Source of the DNA: Candidatus Buchananbacteria bacterium RIFCSPLOWO2_02_FULL_46_11b
GTDB lineage: Bacteria > Patescibacteriota > Patescibacteriia > Buchananbacterales > UBA6539
Direction of reading: 5' to 3'
Length of the DNA: 6,911 nucleotides
Assembly: GCA_001817615.1 (NCBI GenBank)
Contig: MHIR01000034.1
Span: 11,010 to 17,920 of the forward strand
Below are positions 1 to 5,535 of the stretch, piece by piece (the first letter of the stretch is position 1; every line of letters starts with the position of its first letter). The notes beneath the pieces were generated by a model that was given only the letters and a program-made list of their open reading frames with translations, had not been told where the DNA came from and ran no database searches. The translations under genes and the position numbers were made by a program.

Positions 1-175
1 AAGCGTTTTTTTATTATTTTACAAAAGCACGAAAGGACGAAAGCAGCCGTTTTAATTTTTGTTTTCGTGTTTTTCGTCGATATTAATTAAAAAAAATAAA
101 TCAAGATAAAACAATGTTTATTTTCAAGCCACTATAAATCCAGCGCGTGTTTTTGCGTTTTCGGGCCGCGCCCTC
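1..175. other. AT-rich leader upstream of hrcA with a hairpin
   Basis: No gene is visible here. Positions 23-34 (AAAAGCACGAAA) can pair with 63-74 (TTTCGTGTTTTT) as a 12-bp stem with one G-U pair and a 28-base loop; the word CGAAA recurs on the left and TTTCG on the right. It could be the end of an upstream gene's transcript or a member of the repeat-word spacers found elsewhere in the window. The very AT-rich stretch at about 80-135 precedes the hrcA promoter. What lies further upstream is outside the window. Confidence 0.4.
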
Positions 176-204
176 TTGACAACCTTTTTAAGGGCTGATA
201 AACT
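176..204 (+). promoter_or_regulatory. sigma70-type promoter of hrcA-grpE
   Basis: TTGACA (176-181) matches the -35 consensus perfectly. After a 17-base spacer TAAACT (199-204) matches the -10 consensus at four of six positions. The expected start is near 211, inside the CIRCE operator, which is the usual geometry for HrcA repression. The 5' UTR would be about 35 bases, and no Shine-Dalgarno sequence is visible before the ATG at 246. Confidence 0.75.
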
Positions 205-208
205 GAAA

Positions 209-235
209 TTAGCACTCTCAAATGGCGAGTGCTAA
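209..235 (+). promoter_or_regulatory. CIRCE operator (HrcA binding site)
   Basis: TTAGCACTC (209-217), nine bases, then GAGTGCTAA (227-235) match the CIRCE consensus inverted repeat TTAGCACTC-N9-GAGTGCTAA without a mismatch. It overlaps the expected transcription start and lies 10 bases before the hrcA start codon, so hrcA (and probably grpE) should be autoregulated. No second copy was seen ahead of hsp20, dnaK, the DUF3467 gene or dnaJ. Confidence 0.97.
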
Positions 236-245
236 CCGCTAAAAT

Positions 246-953
246 ATGAATAAAAGGCAGCAAAATTTGCATGAAATCATCATTGCCGAATACATTAAAA
301 CCGCCGAGCCGGTAAGCTCAAAATTCATCAGCCAGGCCGGCAATTTTGATTTAAGTTCGGCCACGATTCGCAATGAAATGGCGGAGCTGGAAGACCAGGG
401 CTATATTTTTCATCCCCACACTTCGGCCGGCCGGGTGCCGACCGAAAAGGGCTACCGGTTTTTTGTGGAAAATTATATCGCGGATTTTGCCTTAAATAAG
501 CGGGCCAAGGACTGCCTGGACAAGGTTTTAAAGCCGCTCAAATATTTTGAACCCCAAGCGGTCAAGGAGCTGGCCAAAGAAATGGCCGAATTGTCCGGCG
601 GCGCGGTCTTAATCGCCTTTTCGGACAATAATTTTTATTATACCGGCCTGGCCAATCTTTTTTCCCAGCCGGAATTCATTGAACACCGGCTCGTGGCCAG
701 CTTAAGCCGGGTGATTGACCATCTAGACCGGGTGATCAATAAAATTTACAAAGAGATTGATTCGGAAGTTAAAATTGACATCGGCCGCCGCAATCCGTTC
801 GCCCAGGACTGCAGTTCGGTTTTAACCCGGTTCCAATGCCAAAAGCAAGCCGGCATTTTGGGCATTTTGGGGCCGATTCGCATGGATTATAAAAATAACG
901 CCGGTTTGGTTGGTTACAGCCGGCAGCTGATTGAGAATTTAGGCAGTCGATAA
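246..953 (+). CDS. hrcA: HrcA heat-inducible transcription repressor, compact form
   Basis: HrcA is the DNA-binding repressor of class I heat-shock genes; it binds CIRCE and in studied bacteria depends on chaperonin for activity. The N-terminal winged helix is clear: residues 38-77 hold SSATIRNEMAELEDQGYI and HTSAGRVPTEKGYRFFV. The C-terminal GAF-like domain keeps IDIGRRNPF (177-185) and the hallmark GPIRMDY (209-215). At 235 residues it is about 100 shorter than the usual 340 or so: the chain passes from LAKEMAELSGG (109-119) almost directly to YYTGLANLFSQPEF (131-144), so the central inserted dimerisation region appears to be missing. The ATG at 246 is chosen because it gives the standard N-terminus and follows CIRCE by 10 bases, although no Shine-Dalgarno is seen. 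It is followed by grpE after 85 bases with no evident terminator, so the two are probably cotranscribed. Confidence 0.96.
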   Translation: MNKRQQNLHEIIIAEYIKTAEPVSSKFISQAGNFDLSSATIRNEMAELEDQGYIFHPHTSAGRVPTEKGYRFFVENYIADFALNKRAKDCLDKVLKPLKYFEPQAVKELAKEMAELSGGAVLIAFSDNNFYYTGLANLFSQPEFIEHRLVASLSRVIDHLDRVINKIYKEIDSEVKIDIGRRNPFAQDCSSVLTRFQCQKQAGILGILGPIRMDYKNNAGLVGYSRQLIENLGSR

Positions 954-958
954 TTGAC

Positions 959-1029
959 TAGCTGTTAGCTTATAGCCTTTAGCTTTTAGGAAAATTTCTA
1001 ACAGCTAAAAGCTAACAGCTAAAAGCTAA
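959..1029. repeat. repeat-word inverted repeat in the hrcA-grpE spacer
   Basis: Positions 959-971 (TAGCTGTTAGCTT) pair perfectly with 1009-1021 (AAGCTAACAGCTA). The right side is also an exact tandem duplication of a 14-base unit TAACAGCTAAAAGC (999-1012 and 1013-1026), and TAGCTTTTAG (980-989) can pair with either of two registers (1005-1014 or 1019-1028). The repeat begins 6 bases after the hrcA stop and ends 10 bases before the grpE start. There is no U-run typical of a terminator, so read-through into grpE is likely. It may act as an mRNA processing or stability hairpin. Confidence 0.8.
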
Positions 1030-1038
1030 TATTAAGCT

Positions 1039-1512
1039 ATGGATAAACAATTAGAAGATTTACAAGACGAACTGGCTTTGGCGCAAAGAAAAGCCGAAGA
1101 ACATCTTGACGGCTGGAAGCGGGCCAAGGCTGATTATTTGAATTTAAAAAAAGACAACGAAAAGTTTCAGACAGAAATTATTCAATTCGCCAACGCCGGC
1201 TTGATTGCCCGGCTTTTGCCGGTTTTTGACAACTACAAGCTGGCTTTGGCTCATGTGCCCGAAGATCAAAAAAAAGCCGAATGGGTGTCCGGGTTTTTTC
1301 ATATTAAAAAGCAATTTGAAGATTTTTTGAAAAATTTAGGCATTGAAGAAATCAAAACTTTGGGCCAAAATTTCAATCCTGAATTTCATGAAGCCGCGGC
1401 CCACGAGGAAAAAGAAGGCTTTGAGCCAGACGCGATATTTGAAGAAGTCAAGGCGGGGTATTTGTTGCAGGGCAAAGTTATCGTGCCGGCGAAGGTAAAA
1501 GTTGCCAAATAA
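1039..1512 (+). CDS. grpE: GrpE nucleotide exchange factor
   Basis: GrpE dimers release ADP from DnaK and so reset the Hsp70 cycle in the cytoplasm. Residues 1-50 are a charged, coiled-coil-like helix (LQDELALAQRKAEEHLDGWKRAKADYLN), matching the long GrpE dimer helix. LLPVFDNYKLAL (59-70) is the conserved four-helix-bundle segment. The C-terminal beta-wing carries LGQNFNPEFHEA (108-119) and GYLLQGKVIVPAKVKV (140-155), where most relatives have an IRPA-type segment. The protein is 157 residues, shorter than E. coli GrpE because the disordered N-terminal extension is almost absent. The ATG at 1039 lies within a few bases of the upstream repeat and has no recognisable Shine-Dalgarno. It probably shares the CIRCE promoter with hrcA. 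Confidence 0.95.
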   Translation: MDKQLEDLQDELALAQRKAEEHLDGWKRAKADYLNLKKDNEKFQTEIIQFANAGLIARLLPVFDNYKLALAHVPEDQKKAEWVSGFFHIKKQFEDFLKNLGIEEIKTLGQNFNPEFHEAAAHEEKEGFEPDAIFEEVKAGYLLQGKVIVPAKVKVAK

Positions 1513-1537
1513 TAATAAATCTATGATAAGAAGCACC

Positions 1538-1849
1538 AAATTCCAAATCTCAAATTCCAAATAAATTACAATGACCAAAATTCAAAACCCTTAAGAATAA
1601 CGTTTGAAATTTATGATTTGAGATTTGCCTGCCCGCCCGCCTGCCTTCGCTATTTACTATATTTTTTAAGGAAAAAATTAGTCGAGATATACTGGGTTAA
1701 AATAAGAAATAAGGGAACAGGCATTGCGGGCAGGCCATGCCGTTTACATTTTTTGCAGATAAACCCATTAAAACCGGATTAAAATGCTTATTAAAATAAT
1801 CCAGGGCAATGGCGAGGCAGGCGGGTTTGGAATTTGAGATTTGGAATTT
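1538..1849. repeat. 312-bp segment bounded by perfect 24-bp inverted repeats
   Basis: Positions 1538-1561 are the exact reverse complement of 1826-1849 (words AAATTCC and AAATCTC). A further degenerate copy, TTTGAAATTTATGATTTGAG, lies inside at 1603-1622. Next to the outer arms, CCCGCCTGCC (1636-1645) and GGCAGGCGGG (1816-1825) also pair, so the arms are layered. No flanking target-site duplication and no transposase were seen, so a MITE origin is not established. The right arm supplies the likely -35 region of the hsp20 promoter. Confidence 0.8.
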
Positions 1850-1854
1850 ATAAT
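1827..1854 (+). promoter_or_regulatory. probable hsp20 promoter
   Basis: TATAAT (1849-1854) is a perfect -10 box. TTGGAA (1827-1832), four of six matches to TTGACA, lies 16 bases upstream. Transcription would start near 1861, about 55 bases before the hsp20 ATG and 8 bases before the 5'-UTR stem-loop. No CIRCE is present. The region is AT-rich, so a chance -10 match is possible. Confidence 0.5.
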
Positions 1855-1868
1855 TTTAAACTATTAAG

Positions 1869-1910
1869 ACAGCCTGGCTCTATCTTTCGATAGCCGGCTG
1901 TAAAAGGAGA
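1869..1910 (+). promoter_or_regulatory. hsp20 5'-UTR stem-loop and strong Shine-Dalgarno
   Basis: ACAGCC (1869-1874) pairs with GGCTGT (1896-1901), GG (1876-1877) with CC (1894-1895), and CTATC (1880-1884) with GATAG (1889-1893) around a TTTC loop, giving a 13-bp stem with small bulges. It is followed at once by AAAGGAGA (1903-1910), a strong ribosome binding site five bases before ATG 1916; this fixes the hsp20 start. In an alternative fold the SD could pair with TCTATCTTT (1879-1887), leaving one bulged A and including one G-U pair. Confidence 0.7.
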
Positions 1911-1915
1911 CCAAT

Positions 1916-2338
1916 ATGGCTTTAATCAAATGGACCCCGTTCCTTGAACCGTTTGAGGAAATGGACAAATTTTTTGAGGACGCGCACGCGACTTTAGCCA
2001 AGGGCTTCGCGCCCGCGGTTGACATCTACGAGACCAAGGAAGACGTGGTCGTGGAAATGCCCTTGTCCGGCATTGATCCTAAAGACGTGGAAATCTCGGT
2101 GGAAAACGATGTTTTGACCCTGAAAGGCGAAACCAAGAAAGAATCCGAAGTTGACGAAAAAAATTATTACCGCCAAGAAATCCGGGCCGGCAGTTTTTTC
2201 CGCTCGGTTGCCCTGCCTTCCCGCGTGGTGGCTGACAAGGCCGAAGCTGAAGCCGTTGACGGCCTGTTAAAAATCACCCTGCCCAAAGCGGCGGAGGCGA
2301 AGGCGAAGACGGTGAAGATTAAAACGGATAAAAAGTGA
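1916..2338 (+). CDS. hsp20: Hsp20 / alpha-crystallin family small heat-shock protein
   Basis: Small heat-shock proteins are ATP-independent holdases that form oligomers and keep unfolded clients ready for DnaK. The alpha-crystallin domain spans about residues 33-125: it opens with PAVDIYETKEDVVVEMPLSG, continues through VEISVENDVLTLKGE (58-72) and YYRQEIRAGSFFRSVALP (84-101), and closes with DGLLKITLPK (115-124), where GLL stands in for the common G-V-L. The 32-residue N-terminal arm is short and aromatic (KWTPFLEPFEEMDKFF). The C-terminal tail has a VKI tripeptide (133-135) corresponding to the IxI/V oligomerisation motif and ends in lysines. At 140 residues it is of normal length. It has the only clear Shine-Dalgarno in the window and its own probable promoter; it ends in TGA. 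Confidence 0.96.
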   Translation: MALIKWTPFLEPFEEMDKFFEDAHATLAKGFAPAVDIYETKEDVVVEMPLSGIDPKDVEISVENDVLTLKGETKKESEVDEKNYYRQEIRAGSFFRSVALPSRVVADKAEAEAVDGLLKITLPKAAEAKAKTVKIKTDKK

Positions 2339-2349
2339 ATTAGCAAGAT

Positions 2350-2429
2350 AGTAAATTAGTGAAAAAGTAAATTAGTGAACTAGTAAAATAGTTTGCCAAT
2401 TCACTAATTTACTTTTTCACTAATTTACT
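2350..2429. repeat. perfect 30-bp inverted repeat between hsp20 and dnaK
   Basis: Positions 2350-2379 are the exact reverse complement of 2400-2429, with a 20-base loop (2380-2399). Each arm is itself nearly a tandem repeat with 16-base period (AGTAAATTAGTGAAAA then AGTAAATTAGTGAA). The hairpin begins 11 bases after the hsp20 stop. It could end hsp20 transcription or protect its 3' end, but it has no GC-rich stem and its 3' flank TTTTAATTC is only a weak U-tract. Confidence 0.92.
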
Positions 2430-2491
2430 TTTAATTCGCTTCTATCTTTATTCATTGGTAAAAAATAATTAATAACCTAATAAAAAATACT

Positions 2492-4399
2492 ATGAGCAAA
2501 ATTTTAGGAATCGATTTAGGCACCACCAATTCCGCCGTTGCCATTATTGAAGGCGGGGAACCGAAGATTTTGGAAAACGCCGAAGGCGGACGCACGACGC
2601 CGTCAATCGTGGCAGTAAATAAGTCCGGCGAGCGCTTAGCCGGCCAATTAGCCAAGCGCCAGGCGGTCACCAATCCGGAAAACACTTTGTTTTCCATCAA
2701 ACGTTTAATCGGCCGGAGATGGGACGACGAGGAAGTCCAGAAAGATCTGAAACTCATGCCTTACAAGATTGTCAAAGCTGGTGAAGGCGTGAAGATTGCC
2801 ATGTCGGGCAAGGAATACACGCCGCAGGAAATTTCGGCCATGATTTTGCAGAAGCTGAAAGCCGACGCGGAAAGCCGGCTTAACGAAAAAATCAGCGAAG
2901 CCATTATCACGGTGCCGGCTTACTTTAACGACGCCCAGCGCCGCGCCACCAAAGACGCGGGCGAGATCGCCGGTTTGAAGGTTAAATTAATCATCAACGA
3001 GCCGACGGCCGCGGCTTTGGCTTACGGCTTTGAAAAGAAAAAAGGCCAGCAGATCGCGGTCTACGATCTGGGCGGCGGCACGTTTGACATTTCCATCCTC
3101 AATATTTCCGAAGACACGATTGAAGTCAAATCAACCAACGGCGACACCCATCTGGGCGGCGACGATTTTGACCAGATTTTGATCGGCTGGATCATTAATG
3201 AATTTAAAAAAGACCAGGGCCTTGATTTAAGCAAAGATAATCTGGCCCTCCAGCGGATAAAAGAATCGGCGGAAAAAGCCAAGATTGAACTGTCCACGGC
3301 CCAGGAGACCGAAATCAACCAGCCGTTTATCACCACCGACGCTTCCGGCCCCAAGCATTTGGTCATGAAATTGACCCGGGCTAAATTGGAAGAATTAGTC
3401 GGCGATTTGGTTAAAAAAACTTTGGAACCATGCCGCCAGGCCTTAAAAGACGCCAAGATAGACGTTAAAGCCATTGAAGAAGTGATTATGGTCGGGGGTA
3501 TGACCCGCATGCCTTTAGTCGTAAAAACCGTGGAACAGTTTTTCGGCAAAAAGCCGAATATTTCCGTCAATCCCGACGAGGTCGTGGCAATGGGCGCCGC
3601 GGTCCAGGCCGGCGTTTTGCAAGGCGATGTCAAAGACGTTTTATTGCTTGACGTCACGCCTTTGACTTTGGGTATTGAAACTTTAGGCGCGGTCATGACG
3701 CCGTTAATTGAAAGAAATACCACCATTCCGGCGGCTAAGTCGCAGATATTCTCTACGGCCGCGGACAATCAGCCATCCGTGGAAATCCACGTCTTGCAGG
3801 GCGAGCGGCCGATGGCGGGAGATAATAAGACGTTGGGCCGGTTTATGCTCTCCGGCATTCCGCCCGCGCCGCGGGGCCTGCCCCAGATTGAAGTGACTTT
3901 TGATCTTGACGCCAACGGCATTTTGAATGTTTCGGCCAAAGACAAAGGCACGGGCCGGGAACAAAAAATCACCATCACCGCGTCTTCGGGCCTGTCTAAA
4001 GACGAGGTGGAGAAAATGAGAAAAGAAGCGGACTTGCACGCGGATGAAGACAAAAAGAAAAAAGAATTGATTGAAGCCAAAAATATCGCCGATACTTTGG
4101 TTTATACGACGGAAAAAGCTTTGTTTGACGCCGGTGACAAAGTGCCGGTGGCCGACAAAAAAGAAATTGAAGAAAAAGCCGAAGAATTGAAGAAAGTAAA
4201 AGACGGCGATAATTTGGAAGTTATAAAACAGAAAAGCCAAGAGCTGTCCCAGGCCGCGCAAAAGATCGGCCAGGCCATGTATGCCCAGGCGCAGCAAGCG
4301 GCCGGAGCCGATCAGGCCGGCGGGGAGCCGAAGACTGATGAAAACAAAAAGCCGGAAGAAGGGGAAGTGGTGGACGGAGAAACCGAGGATAAGAAATAA
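2492..4399 (+). CDS. dnaK: DnaK, Hsp70 chaperone
   Basis: DnaK is the ATP-driven central chaperone of the cytoplasm. The nucleotide-binding domain (1-381) has GIDLGTTNS (6-14), catalytic Lys70 in FSIKRLIGRR, VPAYFNDAQR (141-150), DLGGGTFDIS (192-201) and VIMVGGMTRMP (331-341). The linker VLLLDVTPL (383-391) keeps the key Asp387. The substrate-binding beta domain follows to about 500, then the helical lid; the tail ends EEGEVVDGETEDKK, an acidic end related to but different from the E. coli C-terminus. Length 635 is normal. One deviation: residue 166 in VKLIINEP is Leu (codon TTA 2987-2989) where E. coli and B. subtilis DnaK have Arg (Arg167, the J-domain contact). The start gives the canonical N-terminus but has no Shine-Dalgarno; a weak TTGGTA (2455-2460)-17-TAATAA (2478-2483) promoter would make the mRNA almost leaderless. 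No CIRCE precedes it. Confidence 0.98.
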   Translation: MSKILGIDLGTTNSAVAIIEGGEPKILENAEGGRTTPSIVAVNKSGERLAGQLAKRQAVTNPENTLFSIKRLIGRRWDDEEVQKDLKLMPYKIVKAGEGVKIAMSGKEYTPQEISAMILQKLKADAESRLNEKISEAIITVPAYFNDAQRRATKDAGEIAGLKVKLIINEPTAAALAYGFEKKKGQQIAVYDLGGGTFDISILNISEDTIEVKSTNGDTHLGGDDFDQILIGWIINEFKKDQGLDLSKDNLALQRIKESAEKAKIELSTAQETEINQPFITTDASGPKHLVMKLTRAKLEELVGDLVKKTLEPCRQALKDAKIDVKAIEEVIMVGGMTRMPLVVKTVEQFFGKKPNISVNPDEVVAMGAAVQAGVLQGDVKDVLLLDVTPLTLGIETLGAVMTPLIERNTTIPAAKSQIFSTAADNQPSVEIHVLQGERPMAGDNKTLGRFMLSGIPPAPRGLPQIEVTFDLDANGILNVSAKDKGTGREQKITITASSGLSKDEVEKMRKEADLHADEDKKKKELIEAKNIADTLVYTTEKALFDAGDKVPVADKKEIEEKAEELKKVKDGDNLEVIKQKSQELSQAAQKIGQAMYAQAQQAAGADQAGGEPKTDENKKPEEGEVVDGETEDKK

Positions 4400-4412
4400 C
4401 TATTTTAGCGTA

Positions 4413-4439
4413 GGCGGGAGCTTCGGCTCCCGCCCGTTT
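4413..4439 (+). terminator. terminator-like hairpin after dnaK
   Basis: GGCGGGAGC (4413-4421) pairs perfectly with GCTCCCGCC (4426-4434) around TTCG, forming a C(UUCG)G tetraloop of exceptional stability. It starts 14 bases after the dnaK stop. The tail is CGTTTA, a weak U-run, so termination may be incomplete or may depend on other factors. A fresh promoter follows 25 bases later. Confidence 0.75.
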
Positions 4440-4458
4440 AGCTGAAGCGGCGGCAATT

Positions 4459-4467
4459 TGGTATAAT
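4459..4467 (+). promoter_or_regulatory. extended -10 promoter of the exchanger gene
   Basis: TGG followed by TATAAT (4459-4467) is a perfect extended -10 element (TGN-TATAAT). No good -35 box lies 16-18 bases upstream, as expected for this promoter class. Transcription would start near 4474, leaving a 5' UTR of about 38 bases without a recognisable Shine-Dalgarno before ATG 4512. Confidence 0.6.
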
Positions 4468-4511
4468 TAACAAAGGTTTATTATTCTAAGTCATAATTCC
4501 AAATTAAATTT

Positions 4512-5477
4512 ATGCCAGATTTTATCTTCGCGGCCGGTGCCATTGCCGGCGGTTTTGCCCTTTTGATTTTCGGCGCCGATTATTTGGTCCGCGGCGCGTC
4601 TTCTTTGGCCAAGAAGCTGGGCTTATCGCCGCTGTTTATCGGATTGACGATCGTCGCTTTCGGCACGTCTTTGCCGGAAATGGTGGTTAATATTTTTGCC
4701 AGTTTCCGCGGCAGCAACGAAATCGCTATCGGCAATATTTTGGGCAGCAATATTTTCAATCTGTTTTTTATTCTGGGTATCGCGGCGGTCATTTATCCGG
4801 TGGCCGTTAGGAAAAGCACGATTTTCAAAGAAATTCCTTTCAGTATTCTGGCCGTGGCCGTATTTTTTATTTTAGCCAATGACGTCATGCTAAGCGGTTT
4901 GAATCAGGCCATGGTGACGCGGGCCGACGGTCTGATTTTGATTTCATTTTTCATCATTTTTCTGTATTACACTTTCGGCATTGCCAAAAGCTCGGGTGAA
5001 ATGTCTGATGAAGTCAAAACTTACGGCATTTTATCTTCCGTTTTAATGATTTTTGGGGGTTTTGGCGGCTTGGTTTTCGGCGGCAATATTTTGGTTTCCG
5101 GCGCCATTTCCCTTGCCAAGATTTTAGGCGCGTCCGAATCCTTAATTGGTTTGACGATTGTGGCAATCGGCACTTCCTTGCCCGAGCTGGCGACCTCGGC
5201 CGTGGCCGCTTACCGCAAAAACAGCGACATTGCCGTGGGCAATGTCATCGGTTCCAATATATTCAATATTTTCTGGATTTTGGGTTTAAGCTCGGTCATC
5301 AAGCCGATTGTTTTTTTTCCGGCAGCCAATATTGACACTTATATCTTGCTGGTCGGCACGCTGATTGTTTTTCCTTATTTGTATATGGGCCGAAAACATG
5401 TCTTGGAAAGATGGCAGGGCGCAAGCCTGATTGGAATGTATATTGTCTATGTGGTTTATTTGATAATCAGGGGTTAG
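4512..5477 (+). CDS. Na+/Ca2+ exchanger-like membrane transporter (CaCA family, YrbG-like)
   Basis: The CaCA family moves Ca2+ (or another cation) across the cytoplasmic membrane in exchange for Na+ or H+. The protein has two inverted alpha repeats: GLTIVAFGTSLPEM (44-57) with GNILGSNIFNL (74-84), and GLTIVAIGTSLPEL (213-226) with GNVIGSNIFNI (243-253). Glu56 and Glu225 correspond to the paired ion-binding glutamates of the family. Both GSN motifs end in Asn (80, 249); as recalled, the archaeal NCX_Mj has Asp at the second. About ten hydrophobic segments are visible (near 4-23, 41-63, 72-97, 105-123, 138-157, 172-196, 207-232, 241-264, 273-292, 305-320), and the length of 321 is typical. The substrate cannot be fixed from sequence. 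It has its own promoter and follows a hairpin, so its place among chaperone genes need not mean coregulation. Confidence 0.93.
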   Translation: MPDFIFAAGAIAGGFALLIFGADYLVRGASSLAKKLGLSPLFIGLTIVAFGTSLPEMVVNIFASFRGSNEIAIGNILGSNIFNLFFILGIAAVIYPVAVRKSTIFKEIPFSILAVAVFFILANDVMLSGLNQAMVTRADGLILISFFIIFLYYTFGIAKSSGEMSDEVKTYGILSSVLMIFGGFGGLVFGGNILVSGAISLAKILGASESLIGLTIVAIGTSLPELATSAVAAYRKNSDIAVGNVIGSNIFNIFWILGLSSVIKPIVFFPAANIDTYILLVGTLIVFPYLYMGRKHVLERWQGASLIGMYIVYVVYLIIRG

Positions 5478-5487
5478 ACGTTATAAT
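5460..5487 (+). promoter_or_regulatory. promoter of the DUF3467 gene, inside the end of the exchanger gene
   Basis: TTGATA (5460-5465), five of six matches, lies 16 bases before a perfect TATAAT (5482-5487). The -35 box is in the last codons of the exchanger gene. Transcription would start near 5494, 42 bases before ATG 5536. It is one of the two best promoter matches in the window, with that of hrcA, and may also feed dnaJ. Confidence 0.65.
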
Positions 5488-5501
5488 AATTAATATTTAA
5501 T

Positions 5502-5521
5502 GACGGCCGCCTTAGACGGCC
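5502..5521 (+). repeat. small GC hairpin and direct repeat before the DUF3467 gene
   Basis: GGCCG (5505-5509) can pair with CGGCC (5517-5521) around a 7-base loop, and GACGGCC occurs twice (5502-5508, 5515-5521). It lies in the expected 5' UTR of the DUF3467 gene, 25 bases after the exchanger stop. It may be a weak terminator for the exchanger gene or a leader hairpin; there is no U-tract. Confidence 0.4.
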
Positions 5522-5535
5522 TAATCTAATATAAT

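Larger units (their letters stand above)
1513..1915. other. 403-base spacer between grpE and hsp20 without a gene
   Basis: No credible coding region is present; the best open frame is 20 codons. The region holds a 24-bp perfect inverted repeat at its ends (listed separately), GC-rich CCTGCC/GGCAGG words inside it (1628-1645, where CCCGCCTGCC at 1636-1645 pairs with GGCAGGCGGG at 1816-1825), a small hairpin GGCAT (1720-1724) with ATGCC (1737-1741), and TGGGTT (1693-1698) that can pair with AACCCA (1762-1767). TATACT (1688-1693) resembles a -10 box but lacks a good -35. The last 90 bases are the hsp20 promoter and 5' UTR. A structured non-coding RNA at about 1690-1815 is possible but unproven. 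Confidence 0.6.

Noticed and set aside
999..1026. Possible CRISPR-like array from the tandem 14-base units
   Set aside because: Units are directly adjacent without spacers, and there are only two.
1737..1799. 20-codon open frame (MPFTFFADKPIK...) in the grpE-hsp20 spacer
   Set aside because: Very short, no ribosome binding site, lies within repeat-bounded sequence; chance is the simpler explanation.
1538..1849. MITE or insertion-sequence call for the 24-bp inverted-repeat unit
   Set aside because: No target-site duplication at the flanks (ACC on the left, ATA on the right) and no transposase; kept only as a repeat.
2336..2338. UGA read as glycine (code 25)
   Set aside because: The hsp20 frame ends at TGA just after a normal IxI-like tail, and no gene here has an in-frame TGA at a conserved glycine; standard bacterial code fits.
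3061..4297. Long open frames on the - strand and in another + frame within dnaK
   Set aside because: They overlap an unmistakable dnaK frame and their sequences show no protein-like motifs; they are shadows of codon bias.
5530..5535. A second perfect TATAAT touching the DUF3467 ATG
   Set aside because: Transcription would start inside the gene, after the start codon; the upstream TTGATA-16-TATAAT at 5460-5487 fits better.
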